In this document: positions 9,948 to 18,553 of the stretch, in pieces
Layout: each line of letters begins with the position of its first letter
Position numbering within the stretch: position 1 is the first letter of the stretch
Assembly (NCBI GenBank): GCA_963966775.1
Contig: CAXAAH010000001.1
Coordinates: forward strand, 124,001-188,000
Direction: 5' to 3'
Length of the DNA: 64,000 bases
Source: UBA685 sp002299005
GTDB taxonomy: Bacteria; Pseudomonadota; Alphaproteobacteria; Puniceispirillales; Puniceispirillaceae
Made by a program: the position numbers and the translations under genes
The notes under the pieces: model-generated
Told to the model about the DNA's origin: nothing
Databases searched by the model: none
What the model saw: the letters and a program-made list of their open reading frames with translations, nothing else

Positions 9948-10550
9948 ATGTCCTATATCAGAAAAACTTTTCGGGTCTTGGGCGGCATGTTCAAGGCGCT
10001 TCGCATAGTTATTATAATGCTTATAATCGCGGGCTCATTGGCCCTTAATGCGACCTTGCTCGCATGGTCGGCAGGCAGTTTGGCGGTTGGCACAGCGATT
10101 CAAACTGTAACGGGTTTTCGGTCTGTCGGCACATCGCTTAGCGCGAGCAATAATTCGCTTAAAACGAGCAACAAATCGCTTAAGGCGAGCAACAATTCTC
10201 TTAAAACAAGCAATACGTTTCTTACAGCAAACAACAACTCTCTTAAAACGAGAAACACGTCTCTTCGCGCCAAGAATGTGACGCTCAACGGAAATAAATT
10301 GAAAGTCGCCAAAATCACCGGCCGGTTGGCCAGGCGAACAAGCATAGGTGCTATTCGAAATCTATCATCTATGCCGTTTGAATCGTGGCCGGTAGCAGGC
10401 GTAGCTGTCGTCGCCAGTGTGACGACGTTAGAAATTTACGATGCTTGCCGGACAATGCAAGATCTCAAAGAGCTAAACAAGCTTATGGACCATAAGGCCC
10501 CCGAAGGCGTGGGCACCGTTTGTGGCCTTAAGATGCCGTGGCAAAAGTGA
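9948..10550 (+). CDS. Two-TM protein with an eight-copy seven-residue N-x-S-L repeat
   Basis: I cannot name a function. The 200-residue protein starts with a basic arm and a TM helix (about 18-42), then has eight tandem seven-residue units of the pattern x-N-x-S-L-K-x (residues 60-115), a basic linker, a second hydrophobic segment (about 147-165), and a soluble tail with two cysteines (IYDACRTM and TVCGLKMP). The tail and second helix recall small uncharacterised proteins I remember from Rhodobacteraceae; that is memory, not a search. A strong AGGAGG precedes the ATG. The repeat is exact at 21 bases per unit, so copy number may vary between strains. Confidence 0.75.
   Translation: MSYIRKTFRVLGGMFKALRIVIIMLIIAGSLALNATLLAWSAGSLAVGTAIQTVTGFRSVGTSLSASNNSLKTSNKSLKASNNSLKTSNTFLTANNNSLKTRNTSLRAKNVTLNGNKLKVAKITGRLARRTSIGAIRNLSSMPFESWPVAGVAVVASVTTLEIYDACRTMQDLKELNKLMDHKAPEGVGTVCGLKMPWQK
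10125..10292 (+). repeat. 21-bp tandem repeat, eight units
   Basis: Eight consecutive 21-base units inside the 9948-10550 gene, in frame, encoding x-N-x-S-L-K-x. The third to sixth units are the most alike (cores AGCAACAA and CTTAAAAC). Outer units have diverged, which suggests an old expansion from the centre. All six frames are depleted of stops here, so a leucine-rich antisense frame is also open. Confidence 0.9.
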
Positions 10551-10661
10551 GTGTGGGCAAAGGTCCTGATAATGCAGGGGCGTTCGCGTTTTGGCAATCA
10601 GTGGCTGGCAGTTAATTCTGTGATTTATAGAGATAAACTCAAACACTAATAGGAGATAGAG

Positions 10662-11186
10662 ATGCAACCAATAATTGAGACTAAAAGATTATATTCAAGA
10701 CAAGAGATTGTCTCGCGCGATAGCAATGTGGTTATCCCCAATGAGCCCGGCGTATGTGCCTTTTACTTCAAAGAAATTCCGGGCGATACGCCAACAGGTA
10801 GATGCTAAAAAAGGGAAGGGCTAACATTATTGTTTATAAGTGAAACAGATAAGTTGCGCAGAAGGATTAAGGGAAATCATATTGAAGGAGTGGCAAACCT
10901 TTCTACCCTTCGTGTAAGTCTTGCTGCATTGCTTTACGAAAAGAGCGGGTATTCTTTATACAAACACAAGCAAAAATATCTGCTAGATGAGGAAGGCGAA
11001 GAGTGGTTGGATTGGTGGATGGATGAAAACGCTTTCGTTTGTTGGCAACAACATGATGATCCGGGCACTCTGAAAAAGGAAATATTGAAAAATATTTCTG
11101 TCCCGCTGAATATTCAAAATAATTTTGATACTCATTTTAGACGGAAATTAGGACGTCTACGTGGACAAGCAATACAGATATACTAA
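10662..11186 (+). pseudogene. GIY-YIG nuclease-type gene interrupted by an in-frame stop
   Basis: ATG 10662 with AGGAG upstream opens a 48-residue frame ending at TAA 10806. The same frame then runs on without a start of its own (only TTG 10830) to TAA 11184, giving about 174 codons overall. The joined product matches, from memory, bacterial GIY-YIG nuclease-family proteins: PGVxAxYFKEIPGD near the front, LTLL, DKLRRRIK, EEWLDWWMDENAFVCW, and SVPLNIQNN. The GIY tyrosine is Cys (GVC) and the YVG of the second motif is missing around LLFIS. The stop plus both lost motifs suggest a dead gene rather than a sequencing slip. Composition is AT-rich against its neighbours. Confidence 0.65.
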
Positions 11187-11259
11187 AACTGCTGAACAGT
11201 ATTTAGATAAAATAGTTAACGCTGGTTTGATAGGCTCTTTAGAGGAGGTCTCATTATGA
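11161..11259 (+). CDS. Possible 32-aa coupling ORF
   Basis: A GTG-initiated frame beginning MDKQYRYTKTAEQY and ending in SLEEVSL. It begins inside the last 26 bases of the GIY-YIG frame and its TGA overlaps the ATG of the 11256 gene (ATGA). A weak AGGA lies 8 bases before the GTG. Such stop-start overlaps on both sides are what a translationally coupled chain looks like, but the ORF is short and I recognise no family. It may be chance. Confidence 0.3.
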   Translation: MDKQYRYTKTAEQYLDKIVNAGLIGSLEEVSL

Positions 11260-11924
11260 CAAGTCAGGCACATGAATTTCAATATTATTTTGATGAAATG
11301 AAATCTATCTGGGGTGAGATGAGTGAGGGGCGACGGATTATTCCCTTTTGTACGCCTGTAATACGTAATCCAAAATTCTTGGTAATAAGCACGAATCATT
11401 CAGAACATTTCGCATATAAAGACCCCGCTCGAAGTGATGAAATCTCGGATGCTTTTGCTATGAAGATTCCCACAGATTGCAATAGTTATATCCACCATGA
11501 CCATGGTTTTGCTCGAGGATTGCAGAATTTGGCCGGTAGTGCCCAAGCAAAATACCCAGAGTTTAAAATATCTCAAGAATGGGTGGGAACAAATAGATGT
11601 GCTATTCAAACGCCAGATGGTGGTTTGGATTATTTGTCAGGGAATCCTAGATTTTTGGATTGTCAAAAGCGTATGGATAAGTTGCTGAAAAAATTTATCG
11701 CAGATATCAAGCCAAAGAACGTAATTCTTTCAGGTTTGCATGCAAGTAAGCTGTATTATCTAGGGGATCTGCAACATATGCATTGTAAAAAGGTATTGTT
11801 TGGAAAAGGGTCTAGCGAAACATTCAACCTTATCCCTCTATGGAATGCTTCATATTTCCCAAATGCAAGGAAATCTTCGGAAAGGCTCCTTCAAGCAATT
11901 GAAGATGGCTTTTGTAAATTCTAG
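11256..11924 (+). CDS. Uracil-DNA-glycosylase-like fold protein (tentative)
   Basis: A 222-residue soluble protein with good AGAGGAGG spacing. Its order of motifs resembles the UDG superfamily: a hydrophobic strand NPKFLVISTN where UDGs carry the GxxPG loop, then TNRC, a C-x(13)-IKPKNVILSG strand, and a late SYFPNARK segment where UDGs have HPS. The catalytic signatures are not conserved (IST-N for GExPG, NAS for HPS), so glycosylase activity is doubtful. Composition is AT-rich. Its coupling to a decaying GIY-YIG gene suggests a horizontally acquired pair. Alternatively it is an unrelated alpha/beta protein. Confidence 0.5.
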   Translation: MTSQAHEFQYYFDEMKSIWGEMSEGRRIIPFCTPVIRNPKFLVISTNHSEHFAYKDPARSDEISDAFAMKIPTDCNSYIHHDHGFARGLQNLAGSAQAKYPEFKISQEWVGTNRCAIQTPDGGLDYLSGNPRFLDCQKRMDKLLKKFIADIKPKNVILSGLHASKLYYLGDLQHMHCKKVLFGKGSSETFNLIPLWNASYFPNARKSSERLLQAIEDGFCKF

Positions 11925-12026
11925 TTATTGGAATCATAAAAACACACGCCACCACTCCCCTAACCACCCCCACATCCACCCCTCTTTCACGATTTGAAAA
12001 GCGGGTTTAAAATTATCCTAAATCGC

Positions 12027-12056
12027 TTGACTTATGGTGCCTTGCTTCCATATTTT
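12027..12056 (+). promoter_or_regulatory. Candidate sigma-70 promoter of katG
   Basis: TTGACT at 12027-12032, 18 bases, then TATTTT at 12051-12056, about 80 bases before the katG ATG. This is read by eye only. I could not identify an OxyR-type operator in the leader. Confidence 0.35.
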
Positions 12057-12136
12057 GTGTATTCGCTTTTGGTGCGTTTCTTCTGCGCCTAAAGGCATAT
12101 TTTACCAAATTCTTATGCCCAAGTTTGGAGATATTC

Positions 12137-14272
12137 ATGAATGAAATGAGCAAATGCCCCGTAATGCATGGCAGTGTGACAACGCCTATGTCGGGAACGA
12201 AAAATGTCGATTGGTGGCCGAACGCGCTTAACCTTGATATCCTGCGCCAGCATGATACGAAATCTAACCCGCTCGGGTCTGATTTTAACTATGCGGCCCT
12301 TGTCAAAACAGTCGATGTCGAGGCGCTAAAGGCTGACCTTGTGAAGGTGATGACTGACTCGCAAGATTGGTGGCCTGCTGATTATGGGCATTATGGCCCG
12401 TTCTTCATTCGTTTGACATGGCACGCGGCCGGCACATACCGCACAGGCGACGGCCGTGGTGGCGGCGGGACAGGCGCACAGCGTTTTGCTCCTTTGAACT
12501 CATGGCCGGATAATGGCAACCTTGATAAGGCACGCCGTCTTCTATGGCCGGTAAAGCAAAAATACGGCAATAAGCTATCATGGGCTGATTTGCTTATCAT
12601 GGCGGGCAGTGTGGCGATTGAATCAATGGGCGGCCCAAATCATGGCACCGCGCTTGGTCGCCCTGATATCTGGCACCCAGAAAGAGACATCTATTGGGGC
12701 GCCGAAGATGAATGGCTAGGCGATAACCGCTATAGCGGTACAAGACAAGATCTTGAAAACCCGCTTGCGGCTGTTCAGATGGGTCTTATCTATGTGAACC
12801 CTGAAGGGCCAAATTCCAACCCAGACCCGTTGCTATCTGCGCAAGATATTCGTGAGACATTCGGTCGGATGGCGATGAATGATGAAGAAACATTCGCGCT
12901 CGTCGCCGGTGGTCACACATTCGGTAAGGCGCATGGTAATGGCCCCGCAACAGCCGTTGGCCCAGAGCCTGAAGGCGCGCCTATGGAAGCGCAAGGTCTA
13001 GGTTGGGCAAGCAACCACCGTTCGGGCAAGGGCGTTGATGCCATCACATCAGGTATCGAAGGGCCTTGGACATCCACCCCAACAAAGTGGGATATGGGCT
13101 ATCTGCGCAATCTCTATGATTATGAGTGGGAGCTGACAAAGAGCCCGGCAGGTGCGCATATTTGGCACCCGATTGATCTGGATGAAAAGTTCATGGCACC
13201 TGAGGTTGATGGTAGTGGCAAAGTCACACCAATGATGACCACAGCTGATATGGCGCTAAAGTTTGATCCAGCCTACCGCGCCATTGGTGAGCGTTTCTCA
13301 AATGATCCAGAAGCCTTTGGTGAAGCCTTTGCGAAAGCATGGTTTAAGCTTCTGCACCGTGATATGGGGCCAAAGTCAAATTATGCGGCAGGTGATTTCC
13401 TTGACGCGACATATATCTGGCAAGATCCTATCCCAGAAGGCAAAGCTTTGTCTGAGGCAGAAGTCTCAGCCATTAAAGCGGCGATTACAGAGTCTGGTCT
13501 ATCTTTGCAGGAAATGGTTGAAACCGCATGGGCATCTGCGTCAACATTCCGTGGCTCAGACAAAAGAGGCGGCGCCAATGGGGCACGCATCCGCCTGGCG
13601 CCAATGAATGGCTGGGAGGCAAATAAGCCTGAACAGCTCGCAAAGGTGCTTGGAATCTATGAAGGCATTGCGTCAGCGCATAATGCCAGCATGGCGGATG
13701 TTATCGTGCTTGGTGGTGCGGCTGGTATCGAGATGGCATGCAGCCAGTCTGTCTCAGTTTCAACAGGGCGCGGCGATGCAACAGACGCGCACACAGATGC
13801 TGACTCATTCGCCTTCCTTGAGCCTCGTGCAGATGGTTTCCGTAACTATTCTGAAACAATCTTTGCGGTTAGCCCAGAAGAGATGATGCTTGATAAGGCA
13901 CAGCTTTTGGAACTAACACCAGCTGAGATGACTGTTTTGGTTGGCGGTATGCGCGCCCTTGGCATCAGTGCCACAGGTGCAGGTATCTGGTCAGACGGCA
14001 TGAGCCTTGATAATGGCTGGTTCAAGACATTGCTTGATATGTCTGTCAGCTGGAAAGCCACAGGCGCCAATAGCTATGAAGCATCAGATCGTGTCTCTGG
14101 TGAGGTGGTACGCAAAGCAAGCCGTATCGACCTTGTCTTCGGCAGTAACTCAGAGCTTCGTGCCCTTGCTGAGGTCTATGCACAAGATGATAATAACGAC
14201 AAATTCGTCGCCGATTTCATCGCCGCATGGACAAAGGTGATGGAACTTGATCGCTTCGATCTAAAAGGCTAA
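12137..14272 (+). CDS. katG: Catalase-peroxidase
   Basis: A heme enzyme that dismutates hydrogen peroxide and has peroxidase activity. The distal site RxxWH lies in RLTWHAAGTYR; the Trp, the Tyr of YVNPEGP and the Met 26 residues later (GRMAMND) are all present, so the Met-Tyr-Trp adduct needed for catalase activity can form. The proximal His lies in GGHTFGKAHG. Two peroxidase-like halves give 711 residues, the usual size. The frame opens at TTG 12125, but ATG 12137 is 6 bases from a GGAG and is preferred. It stands alone between a candidate promoter and a terminator. Confidence 0.96.
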   Translation: MNEMSKCPVMHGSVTTPMSGTKNVDWWPNALNLDILRQHDTKSNPLGSDFNYAALVKTVDVEALKADLVKVMTDSQDWWPADYGHYGPFFIRLTWHAAGTYRTGDGRGGGGTGAQRFAPLNSWPDNGNLDKARRLLWPVKQKYGNKLSWADLLIMAGSVAIESMGGPNHGTALGRPDIWHPERDIYWGAEDEWLGDNRYSGTRQDLENPLAAVQMGLIYVNPEGPNSNPDPLLSAQDIRETFGRMAMNDEETFALVAGGHTFGKAHGNGPATAVGPEPEGAPMEAQGLGWASNHRSGKGVDAITSGIEGPWTSTPTKWDMGYLRNLYDYEWELTKSPAGAHIWHPIDLDEKFMAPEVDGSGKVTPMMTTADMALKFDPAYRAIGERFSNDPEAFGEAFAKAWFKLLHRDMGPKSNYAAGDFLDATYIWQDPIPEGKALSEAEVSAIKAAITESGLSLQEMVETAWASASTFRGSDKRGGANGARIRLAPMNGWEANKPEQLAKVLGIYEGIASAHNASMADVIVLGGAAGIEMACSQSVSVSTGRGDATDAHTDADSFAFLEPRADGFRNYSETIFAVSPEEMMLDKAQLLELTPAEMTVLVGGMRALGISATGAGIWSDGMSLDNGWFKTLLDMSVSWKATGANSYEASDRVSGEVVRKASRIDLVFGSNSELRALAEVYAQDDNNDKFVADFIAAWTKVMELDRFDLKG

Positions 14273-14330
14273 GCCTGAATCTTAAGCTGGGGCTAGGGCC
14301 GCAATAGCGGTTAAGGTCTTACATAAACAC

Positions 14331-14363
14331 AAAACGGTCAGTCTTCGGATTGGCCGTTTTTTT
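14331..14363 (+). terminator. Rho-independent terminator after katG
   Basis: The arms AAAACGGTCA and TGGCCGTTTT pair with G-U allowances around a TTCGGA loop and are followed by a run of seven T residues, 59 bases beyond the katG stop. Confidence 0.75.
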
Positions 14364-14452
14364 ATGCGTGCGGTCTATGTCTCTAAGGCTGGTAAATGAT
14401 AGGCAGAGGCGTTATGCTGTGGGCGTTAATGATAGATAAGAGTGAATGAGCA

Positions 14453-14725
14453 ATGAATATTTATGTGCGCGCCATCGATTATGTAGACCCAACCGATGAT
14501 TTGCCGGCGGGTGGCGTCGTTGAATTCGAAGATGATGTCAGCAAAGATTTATCACTCGAAGAATATGGACGCGATGCGTGGGTCTTTCTGGAAGGCGAAA
14601 TTGGCAAAACTATCAACGGGTTTGAAGCTAGCTTTGTCGAAGATTTCGCAAGTGAGGCCTATCATTTCGTTAAAAATGAAGCAGGTGACGGCTTTATTAT
14701 CTATGATATCGCGCCACAAGATTAA
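14453..14725 (+). CDS. Small acidic protein of unknown function
   Basis: A 90-residue, strongly acidic, soluble protein with no membrane segment, signal peptide or cysteines. I do not recognise a family. The ATG follows an AAGAG at a workable distance. It has its own space between the katG terminator and the flavodoxin-like gene, and its codon use matches the chromosome, so it is probably real. The acidic, beta-rich look could suit a small binding or inhibitor protein, but nothing more can be said. Confidence 0.65.
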   Translation: MNIYVRAIDYVDPTDDLPAGGVVEFEDDVSKDLSLEEYGRDAWVFLEGEIGKTINGFEASFVEDFASEAYHFVKNEAGDGFIIYDIAPQD

Positions 14726-14822
14726 ACCGCCTCTTGTTAAGGTTAAGCCCTGTTTGACTTGAAAGATTAATCACCAGCACCATAGCAAACCATCTCATCA
14801 CTTATAAGAAGAGGTTCTTGCT

Positions 14823-15566
14823 ATGTTATCTCCCAAACAAGAAGAAATCTGCCAATCTGGCGATTATGATTTCTCTGATTTACGTGCGTTATTTTTGAAT
14901 TGCACGCTCAAGCGCTCCCCTGAATTATCCCATACAAATGGCCTTGTTGATATCTCTGCTGAGATTATGCGGCGCAAAGGCGTGCATGTTGATATTAAAC
15001 GGCCTGTCGATTATCTGCTCGCCCCCGGTGTCTGGCCGGATATGAAAGAGCATGGCTTTGATAAAGATGATTGGCCCTATTTGTATGAATTGGTTGAACA
15101 GGCTGATATTTTGGTCCTCACTACGCCGATTTGGTTGGGCGAAAAATCATCTGTCTGCACACAGGTGGTTGAGCGGCTTTATTCCTCATCAGGCAATCTG
15201 AATGAGGCGGGTCAATATTCCTATTATGGCAAGGTCGGCGGCTGTCTTATCACCGGCAATGAAGATGGGGTCAAGCATTGTGCGATGTCGATGCTCTATG
15301 CCCTCCAGCATATTGGCTATACGATTCCCCCACAGGCTGATGCCGGTTGGATAGGCGAGGCGGGGCCGGGGCCATCTTATCTTGATGATGGGTCTGGTGG
15401 TCTTGAAAATGATTTCACAAATCGTAATACGACTTTTATGACGTGGAATTTAATGCATATGGCGGCGATGCTAAAACGCGGCGGCGGCTTGCCAGCACAT
15501 GGTAATCAGCGCGCCTCTTGGGATGCTGGTTGCCGTTTTGATTTCCCCAATCCGGAATATCGCTAG
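14823..15566 (+). CDS. Flavodoxin-like NAD(P)H-dependent oxidoreductase
   Basis: A 247-residue protein of the flavodoxin-like FMN reductase family. After an unusual 20-residue lead, the core begins with ALFLNCTLKRSPELSHTN, the strand and phosphate-binding loop for FMN. TTPIWLGEKSS is the second FMN loop, and GKVGGCLITGNEDG is the third. It probably reduces quinones, flavins or nitro compounds in the cytoplasm. AAGAAGAGG precedes the ATG. The gene is monocistronic between a small unknown and a LysE-type exporter; no specific substrate is visible. Confidence 0.85.
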   Translation: MLSPKQEEICQSGDYDFSDLRALFLNCTLKRSPELSHTNGLVDISAEIMRRKGVHVDIKRPVDYLLAPGVWPDMKEHGFDKDDWPYLYELVEQADILVLTTPIWLGEKSSVCTQVVERLYSSSGNLNEAGQYSYYGKVGGCLITGNEDGVKHCAMSMLYALQHIGYTIPPQADAGWIGEAGPGPSYLDDGSGGLENDFTNRNTTFMTWNLMHMAAMLKRGGGLPAHGNQRASWDAGCRFDFPNPEYR

Positions 15567-15585
15567 AAAAGTATCGCGAAAGCTT

Positions 15586-15656
15586 CTATATCCATAAAGC
15601 CAGATCAGAGACGCCTTGTAGGGGCGTATAAAAGAGGATTTGCTTTATGGATATAG
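15586..15656 (+). promoter_or_regulatory. Perfect 15-bp inverted repeat enclosing the lysE-type start codon
   Basis: CTATATCCATAAAGC at 15586-15600 is the exact reverse complement of GCTTTATGGATATAG at 15642-15656. The right arm contains the ATG of the 15647 gene. The 41-base loop holds the AGAGGA ribosome-binding site and a smaller nested hairpin (ACGCC with GGCGT around 15611-15627). In RNA the start codon would be base-paired. It could be a translational switch, an operator, or both. Confidence 0.6.
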
Positions 15657-16273
15657 CAACAATACTCGCGCTTGCGATTGCGACCTTTATTTTTGTGGTG
15701 ACGCCGGGCCCCGGGATTGTTGCCCTATTATCGCGCACATTGGCGCGTGGTATCGGTTCTGGCTTGCTGTTGGGTCTTGGCTTGATAATGGGTGACTTCA
15801 TCTATCTGATAGCTGTTTTGGCCTCTCTACATAGTCTTGCAGATGTCATCGCGCCCTATATGATCTATGTGCGCATTATTGGGGCCTTTTTCCTGGCCTA
15901 TGTGGGCTATAATCAATGGAAGGCCGCACCTCTTTTGGCAGAGGATGCTAGGCGTGCTGATGAGGGCAAACAGCGCTCAATTGGTCAGACATTGGGCGCA
16001 GGCATCGCGATTAGTGGCACGAACCCCAAGGTCATCGTCTTTTATCTATCTTTCTTGCCGCAATTTGTCGATCTCACAAACCTGTCTCTATTAGATGCGG
16101 TGATTGTGATGGTGACGATTGCCACCATGCTATTTGCGGGCTGTCTTGTCTATGCGATAGGCGCAAATTCTCTGTTCAAGCTTATCAAGAGCGAGAGCGG
16201 GGCAAGGCTGATGAACCGCATCACAGGCGGCTCTATCATCGCGGTCGCGGTGGCGATGGTCGCCACAATTTAG
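15647..16273 (+). CDS. LysE/RhtB-family exporter
   Basis: A 208-residue inner-membrane protein with about six TM helices and the family hallmark near the N terminus (FVVTPGPGI, then a glycine-rich loop). It exports amino acids or homoserine-lactone-like compounds; the substrate cannot be told from sequence. NPKVIVFYLSFLPQFV is the conserved middle segment. The start codon lies inside the right arm of a perfect inverted repeat, which hints at control of translation. It converges on lptD with 5 bases between the stops. Confidence 0.9.
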   Translation: MDIATILALAIATFIFVVTPGPGIVALLSRTLARGIGSGLLLGLGLIMGDFIYLIAVLASLHSLADVIAPYMIYVRIIGAFFLAYVGYNQWKAAPLLAEDARRADEGKQRSIGQTLGAGIAISGTNPKVIVFYLSFLPQFVDLTNLSLLDAVIVMVTIATMLFAGCLVYAIGANSLFKLIKSESGARLMNRITGGSIIAVAVAMVATI

Positions 16274-16278
16274 CGTGG

Positions 16279-18450
16279 CTAATTGTCTTGGAAGTCAGAC
16301 TGGCTAATCGCGCCTAGATATTTGAAGTTCAAGACCAAGAACACTTCATCTTTGCGCGGAATATCACGGTCTGATGAGGAATCACGCTGATAATCGAGCG
16401 ATAGGGTCAAGCAGTCTTGGAAACCACCTGTCCATGCAAGGGTGAAGCGTGTTTTATCGCGCTCTGTCTTGCCATTAGATAGGTCCCAATTTTGGCTAGC
16501 CTTGGCAATCCACCCATCTGGCAGATTTTGTTGAAGCGCGATTGAAAGCCCCTCGCGGTCAGTCGTAGAGCTTGAGAAATGCGCCTTTGAAAGCTGTGCA
16601 TGTTCAATATCAATCTTTGACGATTTATACTGCCAAGACAGGTTTGTTCTTGATTCATTCAGCTCAAAATCTTTGGAGTCCGCGCGGCCAGACCAGCTAA
16701 GTGAGAGCGCATCAGAGGGTTTGATAGAGGCACTTGCGACATAATCTGAATAATTGCGATTATCGCCTGTTGTGAGGCCTGATGTGGTGTCGCCCTCAAT
16801 TCTGCGAGAGATGCCGGCAAAACCGCTTACCTCGCCAAAGATGGTATCATCCGCAAGCGCAGACAGACCAATATCGGCTCTGGTGCCGGGCAGGACGAAA
16901 TCCTTACCTTGATGGCGCTGTGTCATGAACAGGTTTGCTTCATCAAGACGGAAATCGGCGGCATCGCGGTTTGGCACTTCATCTGTGCGATCAGCGCCGC
17001 CAATATAGGTGATCTTGGCGCGTGGCTCTAGCATGACAACGCCAAAATCAGCCACGGCGGCTACAGGCGCGCGCCAATCAAGAGAGAAATAAGGGTTTGC
17101 TTGGCCTATCTCGCCCTCATGATAATCAGCATCTGTTTTATTCTTAATATCATACAGAGAGGACATGACGCCCATTTCGACATCAAGACTGCCATCAAAT
17201 AATGTGAATTCTTCTTGCACGCTGACATCGCTCGACCATCTTAGCAAATCATGCCCTTCATCATTCGCCAATTGAAGGGCTGAGACTTCTGTGCGGATAG
17301 ATTGGTTTTCGCGAAAGCCCGGTGTGTAGCTCTCATAATAGATATGTGGCAGGACAGATGGCTCTTTATCAGGAGTGTCTGCTTCACGCAAACCTTGAAA
17401 GTCAGAGGCTTCGACAAGGTAATAGCGGTCATCTTTGATTCTATCTGCGCGTATTTCGGACTTCAAATCATAGCTTGAATTGAATTTATAACGACGCAAA
17501 AACGTATCTTGGGATGTGCGCACAAGGCGGGTGCGGACGTTCCAATCATCGCCAACATTTGTTTTGTGAACTAAATCAATCGCGCCAACACTCTCACGTT
17601 CCTTTTTAAAGGTTGCGACATCTGCGAGGTAAATATTAGCGGTTAAGTCTGAATAATCTGTTTTTTCGCGGTAAATGCTATGCACAGCCTGACCACGATT
17701 TTGGAACAAATAGGGCCGGACAGTCACATCAGCAGACGGGCCAAGTGTTTTATAATAGGGTGCAGAGATGGTTGAGCCTTCAGATGATGAATAGAAGACT
17801 GAGGGCGCCAAAAACCCTGTTCTGCGGTCAACAGTCCAATCTGGATGGGCGAGGACGGGCAAATAGAAGACAGGCAAGCCGAATATATGCATGCGCACAT
17901 TTTCATGAATGATTGTGGCGCTTTGCTTATTATGCGTCGTCTTTGTCGCGCGCAAATCCCAAATAGGGGAATCACCTGCCTCATAATCACAATTACAAGG
18001 GGTAAAGCTTGTGCTTTCCATCGTGGTGGTCGTATCAAAATTGCCTGTCGTGCGTGAGGCTGTAAAGCGTGAGCCGTCAGTCATCTCAGAAATCATAGGC
18101 TCAGCTAGAATGGTTTTGAAATTATCACTTAAGTCTAAATAATCAGACATATGTGTGGCACCATCAGCCGTCTTATAGATCACATGCCCTGTCGCAATGG
18201 CGCGCTCATTTTTGCGGTCATATTCGACCTTATCGGCGCGCAACTCATCGCCATCTTGTATCAGGATGACATTCCCTGTGGCAATCAGGATGCCGTCTTC
18301 TTGATTGGTTTCAACCTTGTCAGCTTCAAATTGAACAGGCGCTGATTGGGCAAAAGTAGGTGATGCGTAAAACATAAACAGACAGATGAACATCAATGCG
18401 GTGAGGATGAATGGCAAGAGGCGCCGAGCCGACTGATATGAGATGGTCAT
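16279..18450 (-). CDS. lptD: LPS-assembly protein LptD
   Basis: The outer-membrane beta-barrel that, with LptE, inserts LPS into the outer leaflet. A signal peptide (about 1-35, ending near TFAQS) precedes an OstA/LptA-type beta-jellyroll (FEADKVETNQEDG onward), then a large barrel rich in alternating aromatic strands. A CxC pair (TPCNCDYE) and a late Cys (FQDCLTL) could supply the interdomain disulfides. The frame opens at 18510, but ATG 18450 is 8 bases from an AAGG and begins the signal peptide. At 723 residues it has a normal size. It follows a glycosyltransferase gene on the same strand. Confidence 0.93.
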   Translation of the reverse strand: MTISYQSARRLLPFILTALMFICLFMFYASPTFAQSAPVQFEADKVETNQEDGILIATGNVILIQDGDELRADKVEYDRKNERAIATGHVIYKTADGATHMSDYLDLSDNFKTILAEPMISEMTDGSRFTASRTTGNFDTTTTMESTSFTPCNCDYEAGDSPIWDLRATKTTHNKQSATIIHENVRMHIFGLPVFYLPVLAHPDWTVDRRTGFLAPSVFYSSSEGSTISAPYYKTLGPSADVTVRPYLFQNRGQAVHSIYREKTDYSDLTANIYLADVATFKKERESVGAIDLVHKTNVGDDWNVRTRLVRTSQDTFLRRYKFNSSYDLKSEIRADRIKDDRYYLVEASDFQGLREADTPDKEPSVLPHIYYESYTPGFRENQSIRTEVSALQLANDEGHDLLRWSSDVSVQEEFTLFDGSLDVEMGVMSSLYDIKNKTDADYHEGEIGQANPYFSLDWRAPVAAVADFGVVMLEPRAKITYIGGADRTDEVPNRDAADFRLDEANLFMTQRHQGKDFVLPGTRADIGLSALADDTIFGEVSGFAGISRRIEGDTTSGLTTGDNRNYSDYVASASIKPSDALSLSWSGRADSKDFELNESRTNLSWQYKSSKIDIEHAQLSKAHFSSSTTDREGLSIALQQNLPDGWIAKASQNWDLSNGKTERDKTRFTLAWTGGFQDCLTLSLDYQRDSSSDRDIPRKDEVFLVLNFKYLGAISQSDFQDN

Positions 18451-18553
18451 AAACATTGCCTTTAACAGGGTACAGGTCAGGTGGATATTATGATTTGGTT
18501 GTATCACCAAAAAGGCGTCTTTGTAAATTAAACCAAGGTATTAAAACCATGTT

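Noticed and set aside
10100..10345. A Leu-rich minus-strand frame with heptad-like repeats
   Set aside because: The period comes from the 21-base repeat of the plus-strand gene; no start signal and no use on the other strand.
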